Positions 26,870 to 33,990 of a stretch of DNA of 64,000 bases are shown here, piece by piece. The notes below the pieces were generated by a model. That model did not search any database, was not told where the DNA came from, and was given only the letters and a program-made list of their open reading frames with translations. Source of the DNA: Oligosphaera ethanolica (GTDB lineage: Bacteria; Verrucomicrobiota; Lentisphaeria; Oligosphaerales; Oligosphaeraceae); assembly GCF_030814695.1 (NCBI RefSeq), contig NZ_JAUSVL010000001.1, positions 682,001 to 746,000 of the forward strand. Direction: 5' to 3'. Position numbers and translations under genes: made by a program. How positions within the stretch are numbered: position 1 is the stretch's first letter; every line of letters starts with the position of its first letter.

Positions 26870-28417
26870 ATGAAACACAATGCCCATATTCTCAAAAACA
26901 CCCTGACCAACTACCTTCTCGTCGGCCTGCGCATCGTGCAAGGCGTCCTAGTCACCCGCTGGCTGTTCAACTCCCTCGGCAAAGAATACTACGGTTTCTG
27001 GTCACTGATCTGGATGATTCTGGTCTATGCGCTGCTGCTGGACTTCGGCTTCAGCAAGGCCGCCCAGAAATACACCGCCACCGGCCTGTTCAAAAGCAAC
27101 CCCGATACCTACAATCGCTACCTGACGGCGGTCTTCTCACTACTCACGCTGATGGCCACCGCCATCGTCGCCGGCAGCTTCATCGCCAGCCACTTCCTGG
27201 CTGCGCTCACCCGCATCGACTCGCCAGAGCAACTCGCCTACTGCCAGCTCACACTGCGCGTCTTCGGCATCGGCTGTGCACTGGTTTTCCCCACCGGCAT
27301 CTTCCCCGAAATACTCGTCGGCCTGCAAAAAATCTACCTGCGCAACTACGTCCTCATTGGCACGCGCATTGCTGAGACCATCGGCATCGCTGTCATCCTG
27401 GCCATGGGAGGCTCGCTGCTGGGCCTGGCCATCTTCTCCGTAACCCTTAATTTGAGTACCAATCTGGTGATGTACGCGCTCTGCCGGCGGGAAATACCCC
27501 ACCTGCGTCTGCGCTTCCGCTGGGACCCGACAACGCTCAAAGAGCTCGCCAACTTCAGCGGCTTCATCTACCTCATCTCCATCAGCCGCCTCGTTCTCCT
27601 CAAAACCGACCACATCGTCCTCAGCGCCTTCGCCGGCCTCAACGCCGTTGGCGTCTACCAGCTCGGCAGCCGCCTGCCCGAACTCTGCGGCAATCTTGCC
27701 ACTCAGTACCAGGAAAACATCGCGCCAATCAGCGCAGCCCTCCACGCCGACAATCAACAGCAGAGCCTGCGCGACGTTATCTTCTTCGCCATGCGTTTTA
27801 GCAGTTTCATGGCCGTAGGCGGCATCGCCCTGGCCTATATCGTCTGCCAAGACCTTATCGCCCTCCTCTTCAATGTCCACGACGCCGATGTCATCACTGC
27901 TTGCCGCTGGTTGCTCCTCAACGCCACTTTCACCATCGCCGTCCGCAGCGTTTCCGATAAATTTCTCATGATGTCCGGCCGCCACCGCCTCCTGACCGGC
28001 ATCTATTTTTCCGAAGCCGCAGCCAATCTGCTCATCAGCCTGCTGCTGGTCCGCCGCTACGGCGTCACCGGCGTTATCATCGGTACACTTATTCCCAACG
28101 CCATCATCGCCATTCTCGTTCTGGTGCCTTATATTATGACCTTTACACATAGATCGCCCTTGGCTTTTTTGGACAAGGTGTATTTGCGACCAGTGCTGGC
28201 TGCGGCGCTGATGACCCTGGCAGTCATCGGTACTAGGCACGGCTTGGCAGGTACCATGCCACAGCTGCTACAGCTGAGCGTCACCATAGCAGTAGGCGCC
28301 TTGGTTTACTGCGCGGTCTCTTTGGGCATCAATCCCGACGACTGGCAGGCTTTGCATAGGGTTTTTCGTCATAAACTGAAGAAACAGGGGCAATCAGACA
28401 CGACTGCCGGACATTGA
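26870..28417 (+). CDS. Polysaccharide flippase (Wzx/MATE-like, MOP superfamily)
   Basis: A 515-residue integral membrane protein with 12-14 hydrophobic segments throughout. It starts KHNAHILKNTLTNYLLVGLR with the typical VTRWLFNSLGKEYYGFW N-terminal motif of O-antigen and exopolysaccharide exporters. It moves lipid-linked oligosaccharide repeat units across the inner membrane. It lies between the phosphodiesterase and STAS genes, with a GT2 gene further on, all plus strand. The substrate is unknown. Confidence 0.9.
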   Translation: MKHNAHILKNTLTNYLLVGLRIVQGVLVTRWLFNSLGKEYYGFWSLIWMILVYALLLDFGFSKAAQKYTATGLFKSNPDTYNRYLTAVFSLLTLMATAIVAGSFIASHFLAALTRIDSPEQLAYCQLTLRVFGIGCALVFPTGIFPEILVGLQKIYLRNYVLIGTRIAETIGIAVILAMGGSLLGLAIFSVTLNLSTNLVMYALCRREIPHLRLRFRWDPTTLKELANFSGFIYLISISRLVLLKTDHIVLSAFAGLNAVGVYQLGSRLPELCGNLATQYQENIAPISAALHADNQQQSLRDVIFFAMRFSSFMAVGGIALAYIVCQDLIALLFNVHDADVITACRWLLLNATFTIAVRSVSDKFLMMSGRHRLLTGIYFSEAAANLLISLLLVRRYGVTGVIIGTLIPNAIIAILVLVPYIMTFTHRSPLAFLDKVYLRPVLAAALMTLAVIGTRHGLAGTMPQLLQLSVTIAVGALVYCAVSLGINPDDWQALHRVFRHKLKKQGQSDTTAGH

Positions 28418-28463
28418 ACCACCGCCCAGAAACGCGGTCCGCAACAGGGAAGGAACGACGACG

Positions 28464-28802
28464 ATGGAGATTACCCAGAATAACCAGAATGGCGTGCAAG
28501 TCATTGAAGTCAAAGGCCGCCTCACCGCCGACTGCGCGGAAACCTACAAGCAGACGCTGACGGACGTCGTCGCCCAAAACAATCGCCTGGTCATCGACCT
28601 CGCCCAACTGGAATATATTGACAGTACCGGCCTGGGCGCCATGGTCTATATCCTTCAACAGACGCTCGATAACGGCGGCGAGCTCAAACTAGCGCGCCTA
28701 CAGGGCAAATCACGCATCGTCTTCGATATCACCAAGGCCTACAAAATCTTCGATATTTTCGACACCGTCGAAGAGGCCGCCGCCGCCATCAAGAACAAAT
28801 AA
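28464..28802 (+). CDS. STAS-domain anti-sigma-factor antagonist
   Basis: A 112-residue single-domain protein of the SpoIIAA/RsbV family. VKGRLTADCAETYKQ leads into LVIDLAQLEYIDSTGLGAM (42-60). Ser54 or Thr55 is the expected phosphorylation site for a partner kinase. GGAAGGA lies upstream of the ATG. It should bind an anti-sigma factor in its unphosphorylated form. No kinase or phosphatase is nearby, so its partner must be elsewhere. It sits 46 bases after the flippase and may regulate polysaccharide production. Confidence 0.92.
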   Translation: MEITQNNQNGVQVIEVKGRLTADCAETYKQTLTDVVAQNNRLVIDLAQLEYIDSTGLGAMVYILQQTLDNGGELKLARLQGKSRIVFDITKAYKIFDIFDTVEEAAAAIKNK

Positions 28803-28957
28803 GTACCGGGGCCACCCCTCGACCCGAATGCGCCAAGGGCACCATTCTGCCTGCCCCACTTTCCACCCCGTGGAAAACCACCCCCATTCGCGCCGCGGCC
28901 CCGACAGCATGTCGTCGCCGCGGCGCTGTGGTATTCAGCCACGACAGACACCGCACC

Positions 28958-29803
28958 ATGTCCGCCATATCAATTATCATCCGCGCCCACAATGACGCTG
29001 TCTACCTCCCGCAGGTCTTGGCCGGTCTCCGTCGCCAGACCCGCAGGGACTTCGAGCTCATCGCCTGCGACGACCGCTCCAGCGACTGCTCGGCCGATCT
29101 CCTGCGCAGCTGGCCGGGCGTCGTCGTGCTCCCGCCCGAACAGAACGGCTACGTCCCCGGCAAAGTCCTTAACCGCGCTGTCCGCGCCGCCCACGGCGAT
29201 ATCGTCGTCTTCAACAATGCCGATGCGGTCATCCAGGACGAACGCTGGCTCGAAGAACTTGTCGCCCCCCTGGCCGACGATCACGTCGCGGCGGTCTATG
29301 CCCGACAGTTGCCCCGGCCAGACGCCTGGCCGATGGTCCAACGCGATCACGAACAAGCCTTTGGCGACAACCCGCAAGGACCCGGCTGGCGCCATTTCTT
29401 TTCGCTGGCCAGCTCCGCCGTCCGCCGCGATCTGCTGCTGGCAACGCCGTTCAGCGAATCCCTGCAGTACTCCGAAGACGTCGACTGGACCTGGCGCATG
29501 CGCAAACAAGGCTGGCTCATCCGCTACGCCCCCAGCGCCCGCGTCGAACACTCACACAACTACCCGCCAGCGGCACTACGCAAACGCTTCTACAACGAGG
29601 GTCTCGCTGACGCCGCCATCTTCGGCGACAAGCCGCAGCCCCTCCGCGCCTGCCTGCAGGCCGCCACTGACAGCGCCCGCGACCTCAAATACTGCGTCGC
29701 CAACCACCTCTGGACCGGCCTCCTCATGGCCGCACCCTACCGCTGGCGACAAAAACTCGCCCACGACCGCGGCCTCAGAGACTACCGCCCAAAACAGCAG
29801 TAG
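28958..29803 (+). CDS. Family 2 glycosyltransferase
   Basis: 281 residues from the ATG of SAISIIIRAHNDAVYLPQ; a GTG ten codons upstream is the alternative. It has a GT-A fold: the nucleotide-binding DDRSSDCSADLL, the metal-site-like VFNNADAVI in place of strict DxD, and a late SEDVDWTWRMRKQGW (the ED catalytic-base region). It transfers a sugar from a nucleotide donor to a surface polysaccharide or lipid-linked acceptor. It closes the plus-strand surface-glycan run and is convergent with murF. Confidence 0.9.
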   Translation: MSAISIIIRAHNDAVYLPQVLAGLRRQTRRDFELIACDDRSSDCSADLLRSWPGVVVLPPEQNGYVPGKVLNRAVRAAHGDIVVFNNADAVIQDERWLEELVAPLADDHVAAVYARQLPRPDAWPMVQRDHEQAFGDNPQGPGWRHFFSLASSAVRRDLLLATPFSESLQYSEDVDWTWRMRKQGWLIRYAPSARVEHSHNYPPAALRKRFYNEGLADAAIFGDKPQPLRACLQAATDSARDLKYCVANHLWTGLLMAAPYRWRQKLAHDRGLRDYRPKQQ

Positions 29804-29867
29804 CCCAGAAGTCAGGCGAAATATCACCGCCTTGCCCCAAACCTGACAACACTTCGCCCACCGGGGT

Positions 29868-31268
29868 TCACTCGCCGTCGGGGAGGAATTTCTCCAGGTG
29901 TATGCCGTGTGAGGCCTTGAGGAACACCCAGCTGCCTTTGGGGAAGTGGCCGGCGAGGGCCGCCTTGGCCATGGCCGTATCGGGATAATGCTCCAGGCCC
30001 AGCGTGGCGGCGGCGGCGGCCATGTGCGGTCCGACGGTGATCACACGGGCGTCAGGCATCTTCTCGCGCACCCAGCGGAGCAGATCGCGATGCGCGGCTT
30101 CGCAATGGTCGCCCAATTCCAGCATGTCGCCAAGGAGGAGAATGCGCGTGGTCACCTGCCGGCTGATTTCGGCGAACCAAGTGATGCTGGCGCGCATGCT
30201 GTCCGGCCCGGCGTTATAGGCGTCATTGACCCAGTGAATGCCCTGGCGCTCGCATTCGGCCATGCGGTTGTCCGGCAGTACACACTGCTGTAGGCCGCGG
30301 GCGACTTCCGCCAGGCTCAGGCCGTAAATCATACCGACGGCGGCCGCGCCGGCGGCGTTGCGGGCCTGGTGCTCGCCGCCGATTTGCCAGGTCAATTCGA
30401 CGCGTTCGCCGTTGTCTCGTCGCGTCAGCGCCAGCCCGTAACCGCCCTTGCGCTGGCCGAGATACTCGCAGCGCATATCGGCTTCAGCTGCGGCACCGAA
30501 GGTAATGATGCGGCGTGGCGCGGCATGCGCGCGCAGGATGTCGATGCCCTCGGCTTCCACGGGAATGATCGCCACGCCGTCCAGCGCGCTCATGGCCAGC
30601 AAATCGCCTTTTTCCTCGGCGACGCCACGCAGGTCCCGGAAGAATTCCAGGTGTGCAGCGCCGATGCTGCAGATCAGTCCGTGCTGGGGCATGGCCATCT
30701 TGGCCAACGTGACAATCTCGCCCGGGTGGTTGCTGCCCATCTCGATGACTGCGGCGGCCGTTTCACGGGTGATCCGCAGCAGATTGCGCGGCACCCCGAA
30801 GTGATTGTTGGTGTTGGCGATGGTCTTGAGAACCCGCCCCGGCCAGCGCTGCGCCAACACCGCCGCGCAAAGCTCTTTCGTGCTGGTCTTGCCGCAGCTG
30901 CCCGTAATACCCAACACTGGCAACGCAGAAAATTTCAGGCGATGCGCGCGCGCCAGGGCCTGGAAGGCCGCCAGGCCGTCTGCAACCCGCAGACAGCCGC
31001 AGCCGGCGGCCTCTGCGGCCGACCGCTCTTCGGCCGTCAGATCACGCTGCACACACAGCGCGGCCGCGCCGGCCTGCACGGCTGGCAAGATATAGCGATG
31101 GCCGTCGGTTAATTCGCCAGCTATCGCCACAAATAACGCGCCGGGACGCAACTCGCGGCTGTTGTCCTGGACGGCATTCACGCCCGTCCGCAACGACGAC
31201 GGCGGCAAGAGCCACGTGCCCTCGGTGATCCTGGCAAGATCCTGCCACGAAAAAAATAAATCGCTCAT
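29868..31268 (-). CDS. murF: UDP-N-acetylmuramoyl-tripeptide:D-Ala-D-Ala ligase
   Basis: A 466-residue Mur ligase. It has an N-terminal UDP-binding domain with the FFSWQDLARITEG start. The ATP loop is GITGSCGKTSTK (120-131). IANTNNHFGVPRNLL and VIEMGSNHPGEI follow; the latter two are MurF signatures. The C-terminal domain carries DAYNAGPDSMRASI. It adds D-Ala-D-Ala to UDP-MurNAc-tripeptide in the cytoplasm. No other cell-wall gene adjoins it. A decayed copy of its first ~22 codons is found at 36488-36538 and 38164-38180, on the far side of the retroelement. Confidence 0.96.
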   Translation of the reverse strand: MSDLFFSWQDLARITEGTWLLPPSSLRTGVNAVQDNSRELRPGALFVAIAGELTDGHRYILPAVQAGAAALCVQRDLTAEERSAAEAAGCGCLRVADGLAAFQALARAHRLKFSALPVLGITGSCGKTSTKELCAAVLAQRWPGRVLKTIANTNNHFGVPRNLLRITRETAAAVIEMGSNHPGEIVTLAKMAMPQHGLICSIGAAHLEFFRDLRGVAEEKGDLLAMSALDGVAIIPVEAEGIDILRAHAAPRRIITFGAAAEADMRCEYLGQRKGGYGLALTRRDNGERVELTWQIGGEHQARNAAGAAAVGMIYGLSLAEVARGLQQCVLPDNRMAECERQGIHWVNDAYNAGPDSMRASITWFAEISRQVTTRILLLGDMLELGDHCEAAHRDLLRWVREKMPDARVITVGPHMAAAAATLGLEHYPDTAMAKAALAGHFPKGSWVFLKASHGIHLEKFLPDGE

Positions 31269-31713
31269 TGACTAATCTCCACTGGCGATGTGAAAACAAC
31301 CCGTGCCGCCGAGCTTGAGACGGCCTGTGCCTCTGCGGCGGCGAAAAAACGCATATTGCCTCAAGAATACTCCCGGCTTGGCGGCGGACAAAAACCATAA
31401 AGACTCAAGAATACTCCCGGTGCGGACACTTTGCAACGCTATACACCGGCAATTCCCGCTGGGACGGCGGCGCTCCCAGGACTATTGCCGCCGGGACGGC
31501 GGCGCGCCCAGGATGATTGCCGCCAATACTGGCGCGACGCATTGGACACCCAAGCTTCTCCCCCCCCAAATAATAATCTGCGTCAATCTGCGGCATTTGC
31601 GGATAGAAAGCACCCCGGCCGCGACACACGCGCTGCGACTGGACGATAGACCATGCCGCTTGCCGAATAGCCGTAAGCGGTCAGCCATTGATAACGGATG
31701 CTAGGCATGCCGC
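31209..31713 (+). repeat. DGR-flanking direct repeat, left copy (includes murF start)
   Basis: About 505 bp. It covers the first codons of intact murF, its upstream sequence, a GCCGCCGGGACGGCGGCG block and a block from CACCCCGGCCGCGACACACG to GGCATGCC. Matching blocks occur in the same order at 36488-36538 and 38164-38626. The middle parts (about 31396-31420 and 31510-31607) have diverged. No gene is supported between murF and the DGR template. Confidence 0.8.
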
Positions 31714-31735
31714 CGACGTCAACCCCAGGTATGCA

Positions 31736-31917
31736 AGTGAGTTCCATTGCCCCTTTTGGCCCCAGTCAGCTTCGCCGACTGGGGCCAAAGGGGCCGAGGA
31801 ACACGAACATAGTCGCCGTTGCACCCAGGGCGGCGCACGCTTTCAGCGTGCCTGCCCTGGACTGGTATGTTTCGCGCTTTCAGCGCTTCTGCCGCTTCGC
31901 GGCGACTGAAATGTTGA
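31736..31917 (-). repeat. Dispersed palindrome-mosaic element, copy 5 (inverted)
   Basis: The same element as at 13443 but on the opposite strand, beginning TGAGTTCCATTGCC and ending CGCGGCGACTGAAATG. It lies between the left flanking repeat and the DGR template. Confidence 0.85.
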
Positions 31918-32137
31918 CCAGTGGCAAGGCATGACATCAAAGAGCGTTTGCCCTGCAAAGTGTATACGTAATTTGTGAACGGCACCTTACCTATTTCCGC
32001 GAGAGAAAAGTTGTCCGGCCACGTTGATCCCGCAATACGGGACTACTTGCCGCCGGACAGCGGTTGGATTTCGTCTCCATAGTGATGGAGCACGGGCTGA
32101 GCGGATGGGACGGTTCATGTCCTTGCCGTGAATCGTG

Positions 32138-32272
32138 CTCACGAGGCGGAAGCCCAGATTGTTGTTCCGGTTCGACGGCCAGTTCCTGTTGCGGTTCGCC
32201 GAACGGCAGTTGTTCGCGTTGTTGTTCCAGCTGCCGCCCCGGTTGACGCGATTGGACCCGCCGGCAGCGCCT
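32138..32272 (-). repeat. DGR template repeat (TR)
   Basis: A 135-bp segment that aligns without gaps to 33978-34112, at an offset of 1840. Read on the minus strand it is rich in AAC and AAT codons (it would encode RGGSWNNNANNCRSANRNRN), the hallmark of a DGR template. It lies 45 bases downstream of the reverse transcriptase stop on the same strand. Of its 32 minus-strand adenines, 19 differ in the variable repeat, and none of its 103 other bases differ. An open frame of about 105 codons crosses it (31987-32304); I regard that as template RNA, not a gene. Confidence 0.97.
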
Positions 32273-32317
32273 CGACTCCGCCAGCCCAAAATGAAAATTG
32301 TCAATTAATGCCTTCGT

Positions 32318-33304
32318 CTATCTGCCGATGCCTGGGCGCACGCCCAGAAAAACCGCGTCAGCACAAACAGCCCGCACATAATCAACCATTTTTGCCTCGC
32401 TGATCACCCCCTCCGTAAACTGCTGCTCACGGTGCCGCGCCTGACGCTCCATGCGGTGGTATCTGCGCTGTTTAAATCGCAATATGCCGGGAAACACCCG
32501 GAGACCGAGGTATGGAATCCCCTCTGAACACGGTGCAAACAGCCGGGCCTCGGCCTTGATCGACAGCGCCCTCTCTCTTGTAAGCCACTCGGTGAGAGCA
32601 TCGCAATACCCCCAAAGTGCAGCTTTGTTGTCAGCGAACAGCAACATGTCATCCATATAGCGGATAAAACCCGGTACGCCCCTGTCATCCAGGATGAAAT
32701 GATCCGCTCCATCCAGATAGAAGTTGGCAAACCACTGACTGGTCAAGTTGCCGATGGGCAGCCCTTTGCCGGAGTTCTGTCCAGGAAAAGGGTGACAGAC
32801 AATACGGGTGAGCAGGTCGAGCAGCTTTTGTTCTCGGAAGAGCCGGCCGAGCAGGCCCAGAAGAATCCCGTGGTCCACGCTGTCGAAGAAGCGCTTCACG
32901 TCCAGTTTGCAGAAGTATCCGAACCGACGCGCAAACTCGAGCGCCCGCAACACCGCACGATGGGTTCCCTTGCCCTCCCGGCAGGCGAACGAGTCGTAGA
33001 TGAACCGCCGTTCGATCACCGGCCCGATCACGCTGCAGACCGCATGCTGCACCACCCGGTCACGGAACGGCGCGCAGCTGATCCGTCGAGGCTTGGGGTC
33101 CATGACACGGAACTGGTCGTAGCCAGAGGGCTCATAGCCGCCGCTACGCAGATCGTATTCGAGGGCAGACAACTCGCTGCCCGCATTCGCCACGAAACGC
33201 GTCACCCCCGGACGGTCCATCTTGCCGCGAGCGGCACGATCCATGGCTGACAGGAGGTTCTCCCGCGCGCAAACCTGATCGAAAAGACCGCCGACCGATT
33301 TCAT
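32318..33304 (-). CDS. DGR reverse transcriptase
   Basis: A 328-residue group of retroelement RTs specific to diversity-generating retroelements. Motif A is KLDVKRFFDSVDH (133-145, Asp135). The DGR-type motif GLPIGNLTSQWFANFYLD (181-198) replaces the usual QGxxxSP. The catalytic YMDD is at 216-219, and a thumb region follows. All catalytic aspartates are present, so it should be active. It copies the template RNA while misincorporating at adenines, giving cDNA that replaces the variable repeat. Its ATG overlaps the HRDC gene stop (ATGA), implying coupled expression. The template repeat follows its stop. Confidence 0.97.
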   Translation of the reverse strand: MKSVGGLFDQVCARENLLSAMDRAARGKMDRPGVTRFVANAGSELSALEYDLRSGGYEPSGYDQFRVMDPKPRRISCAPFRDRVVQHAVCSVIGPVIERRFIYDSFACREGKGTHRAVLRALEFARRFGYFCKLDVKRFFDSVDHGILLGLLGRLFREQKLLDLLTRIVCHPFPGQNSGKGLPIGNLTSQWFANFYLDGADHFILDDRGVPGFIRYMDDMLLFADNKAALWGYCDALTEWLTRERALSIKAEARLFAPCSEGIPYLGLRVFPGILRFKQRRYHRMERQARHREQQFTEGVISEAKMVDYVRAVCADAVFLGVRPGIGR

Positions 33305-33807
33305 CGCCCTTCGTCTCCTTCTTCAGGTGTTTTCCCAGCCGCCGCAGACGGTTCCGGCTGCAGATCGTCGGGGATCAACTTGAGGATATCCTGACCATAC
33401 TTTTGACAGGTCCCCTCGCCAATCCCCTCAATCTCTTTAAGCGCGGCCAAGCTATGCGGCAGGCGGCGGCAGATTTCTGCTATCTGCACATTGCGCATGA
33501 TCACGTAGCTGGGAACGCCATCCTGCTTTGCGCGTTCATTCCGCCATTGCCGCAGGTCCCGGTAGAGCTTCTGAAGGTGTTCCGACAGGGCCGTGCCGGG
33601 ATCGTTCTCCGGCCGGAACTTCGTCTCCGGCTTCGTATTGTCGCCGTTCAGGAGTAAAACCAGGGCCAAATGCGGCACATTCCCATGCATGAAAAAGTGG
33701 TCGCGCACCTCAAGCACGTCGCACCCCGAGACAACCTTGGCAAGATCATCCTCGGGAAATCCCTGCAAGCCTTCGCTATAACGGAGGGTGATGACACGTG
33801 TTTTCAC
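33301..33807 (-). CDS. DGR accessory protein with HRDC domain
   Basis: A 168-residue protein. The N-terminal region (1-55: TRVITLRYSEGLQGFPEDD, then DVLEVRDHFFMHGNVPHLAL) is a small conserved domain seen in DGR-linked accessory proteins. Residues 78-147 form an HRDC domain: LQKLYRDLRQWRNERAKQDG, PSYVIMRNVQIAEICRRLP, ALKEIEGIGEGTCQKYG. HRDC domains bind nucleic acid. Here it probably stands in for Avd, the usual DGR accessory protein, which is absent. It shares an ATGA overlap with the RT gene. Its exact biochemical role is not established. Confidence 0.92.
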   Translation of the reverse strand: MKTRVITLRYSEGLQGFPEDDLAKVVSGCDVLEVRDHFFMHGNVPHLALVLLLNGDNTKPETKFRPENDPGTALSEHLQKLYRDLRQWRNERAKQDGVPSYVIMRNVQIAEICRRLPHSLAALKEIEGIGEGTCQKYGQDILKLIPDDLQPEPSAAAGKTPEEGDEGR

Positions 33808-33849
33808 GGCCTATGTCTCCTGAAACAGAAATCCGAAAAATTGAATCGA

Positions 33850-33891
33850 CCAGGGGCTGCGCCCCTGGACCCCAACGCCGCTTGCAGCGGC
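33850..33891. other. GC-rich hairpins between the DGR target and its accessory gene
   Basis: CCAGGGGC-TGC-GCCCCTGG (33850-33868) is an 8-bp perfect hairpin, and GCCGC-TTGCA-GCGGC (33877-33891) follows. They lie about 75-115 bases beyond the target stop. In well-studied DGRs a hairpin or cruciform downstream of the variable repeat helps homing, but it is usually much closer. These could instead be a terminator or RNA-processing site. Confidence 0.5.
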
Positions 33892-33964
33892 TTGCCGCTG
33901 CGGCTGCGCCGCCCCTGCCGGGACGCGGCAAGACCGCGCAACACGGCGAAAAGGACGGCAAGGA

Positions 33965-33990
33965 CTACTGAACCGCCCTCACGAGGCGGA
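33965..33990 (-). promoter_or_regulatory. Probable initiation-of-mutagenic-homing (IMH) region
   Basis: On the minus strand VR ends CTTCCGCCTCGTGAG, then GGCGGTTCAGTAG. TR has the same first part, then CACGATTCACGGC. The partial likeness past the junction, with differences that are not adenine-linked, resembles the IMH (VR) versus IMH* (TR) pair known from other DGRs. It overlaps the target stop codon. Confidence 0.6.

Noticed and set aside
31987..32304. A 105-codon minus-strand frame with Asn-rich FGE-like sequence, at first sight a truncated FGE gene
   Set aside because: The Asn runs come from the AAC-rich template repeat of the DGR. The flanks are unrelated to FGE and no start signal is present, so it is template RNA rather than a gene remnant.
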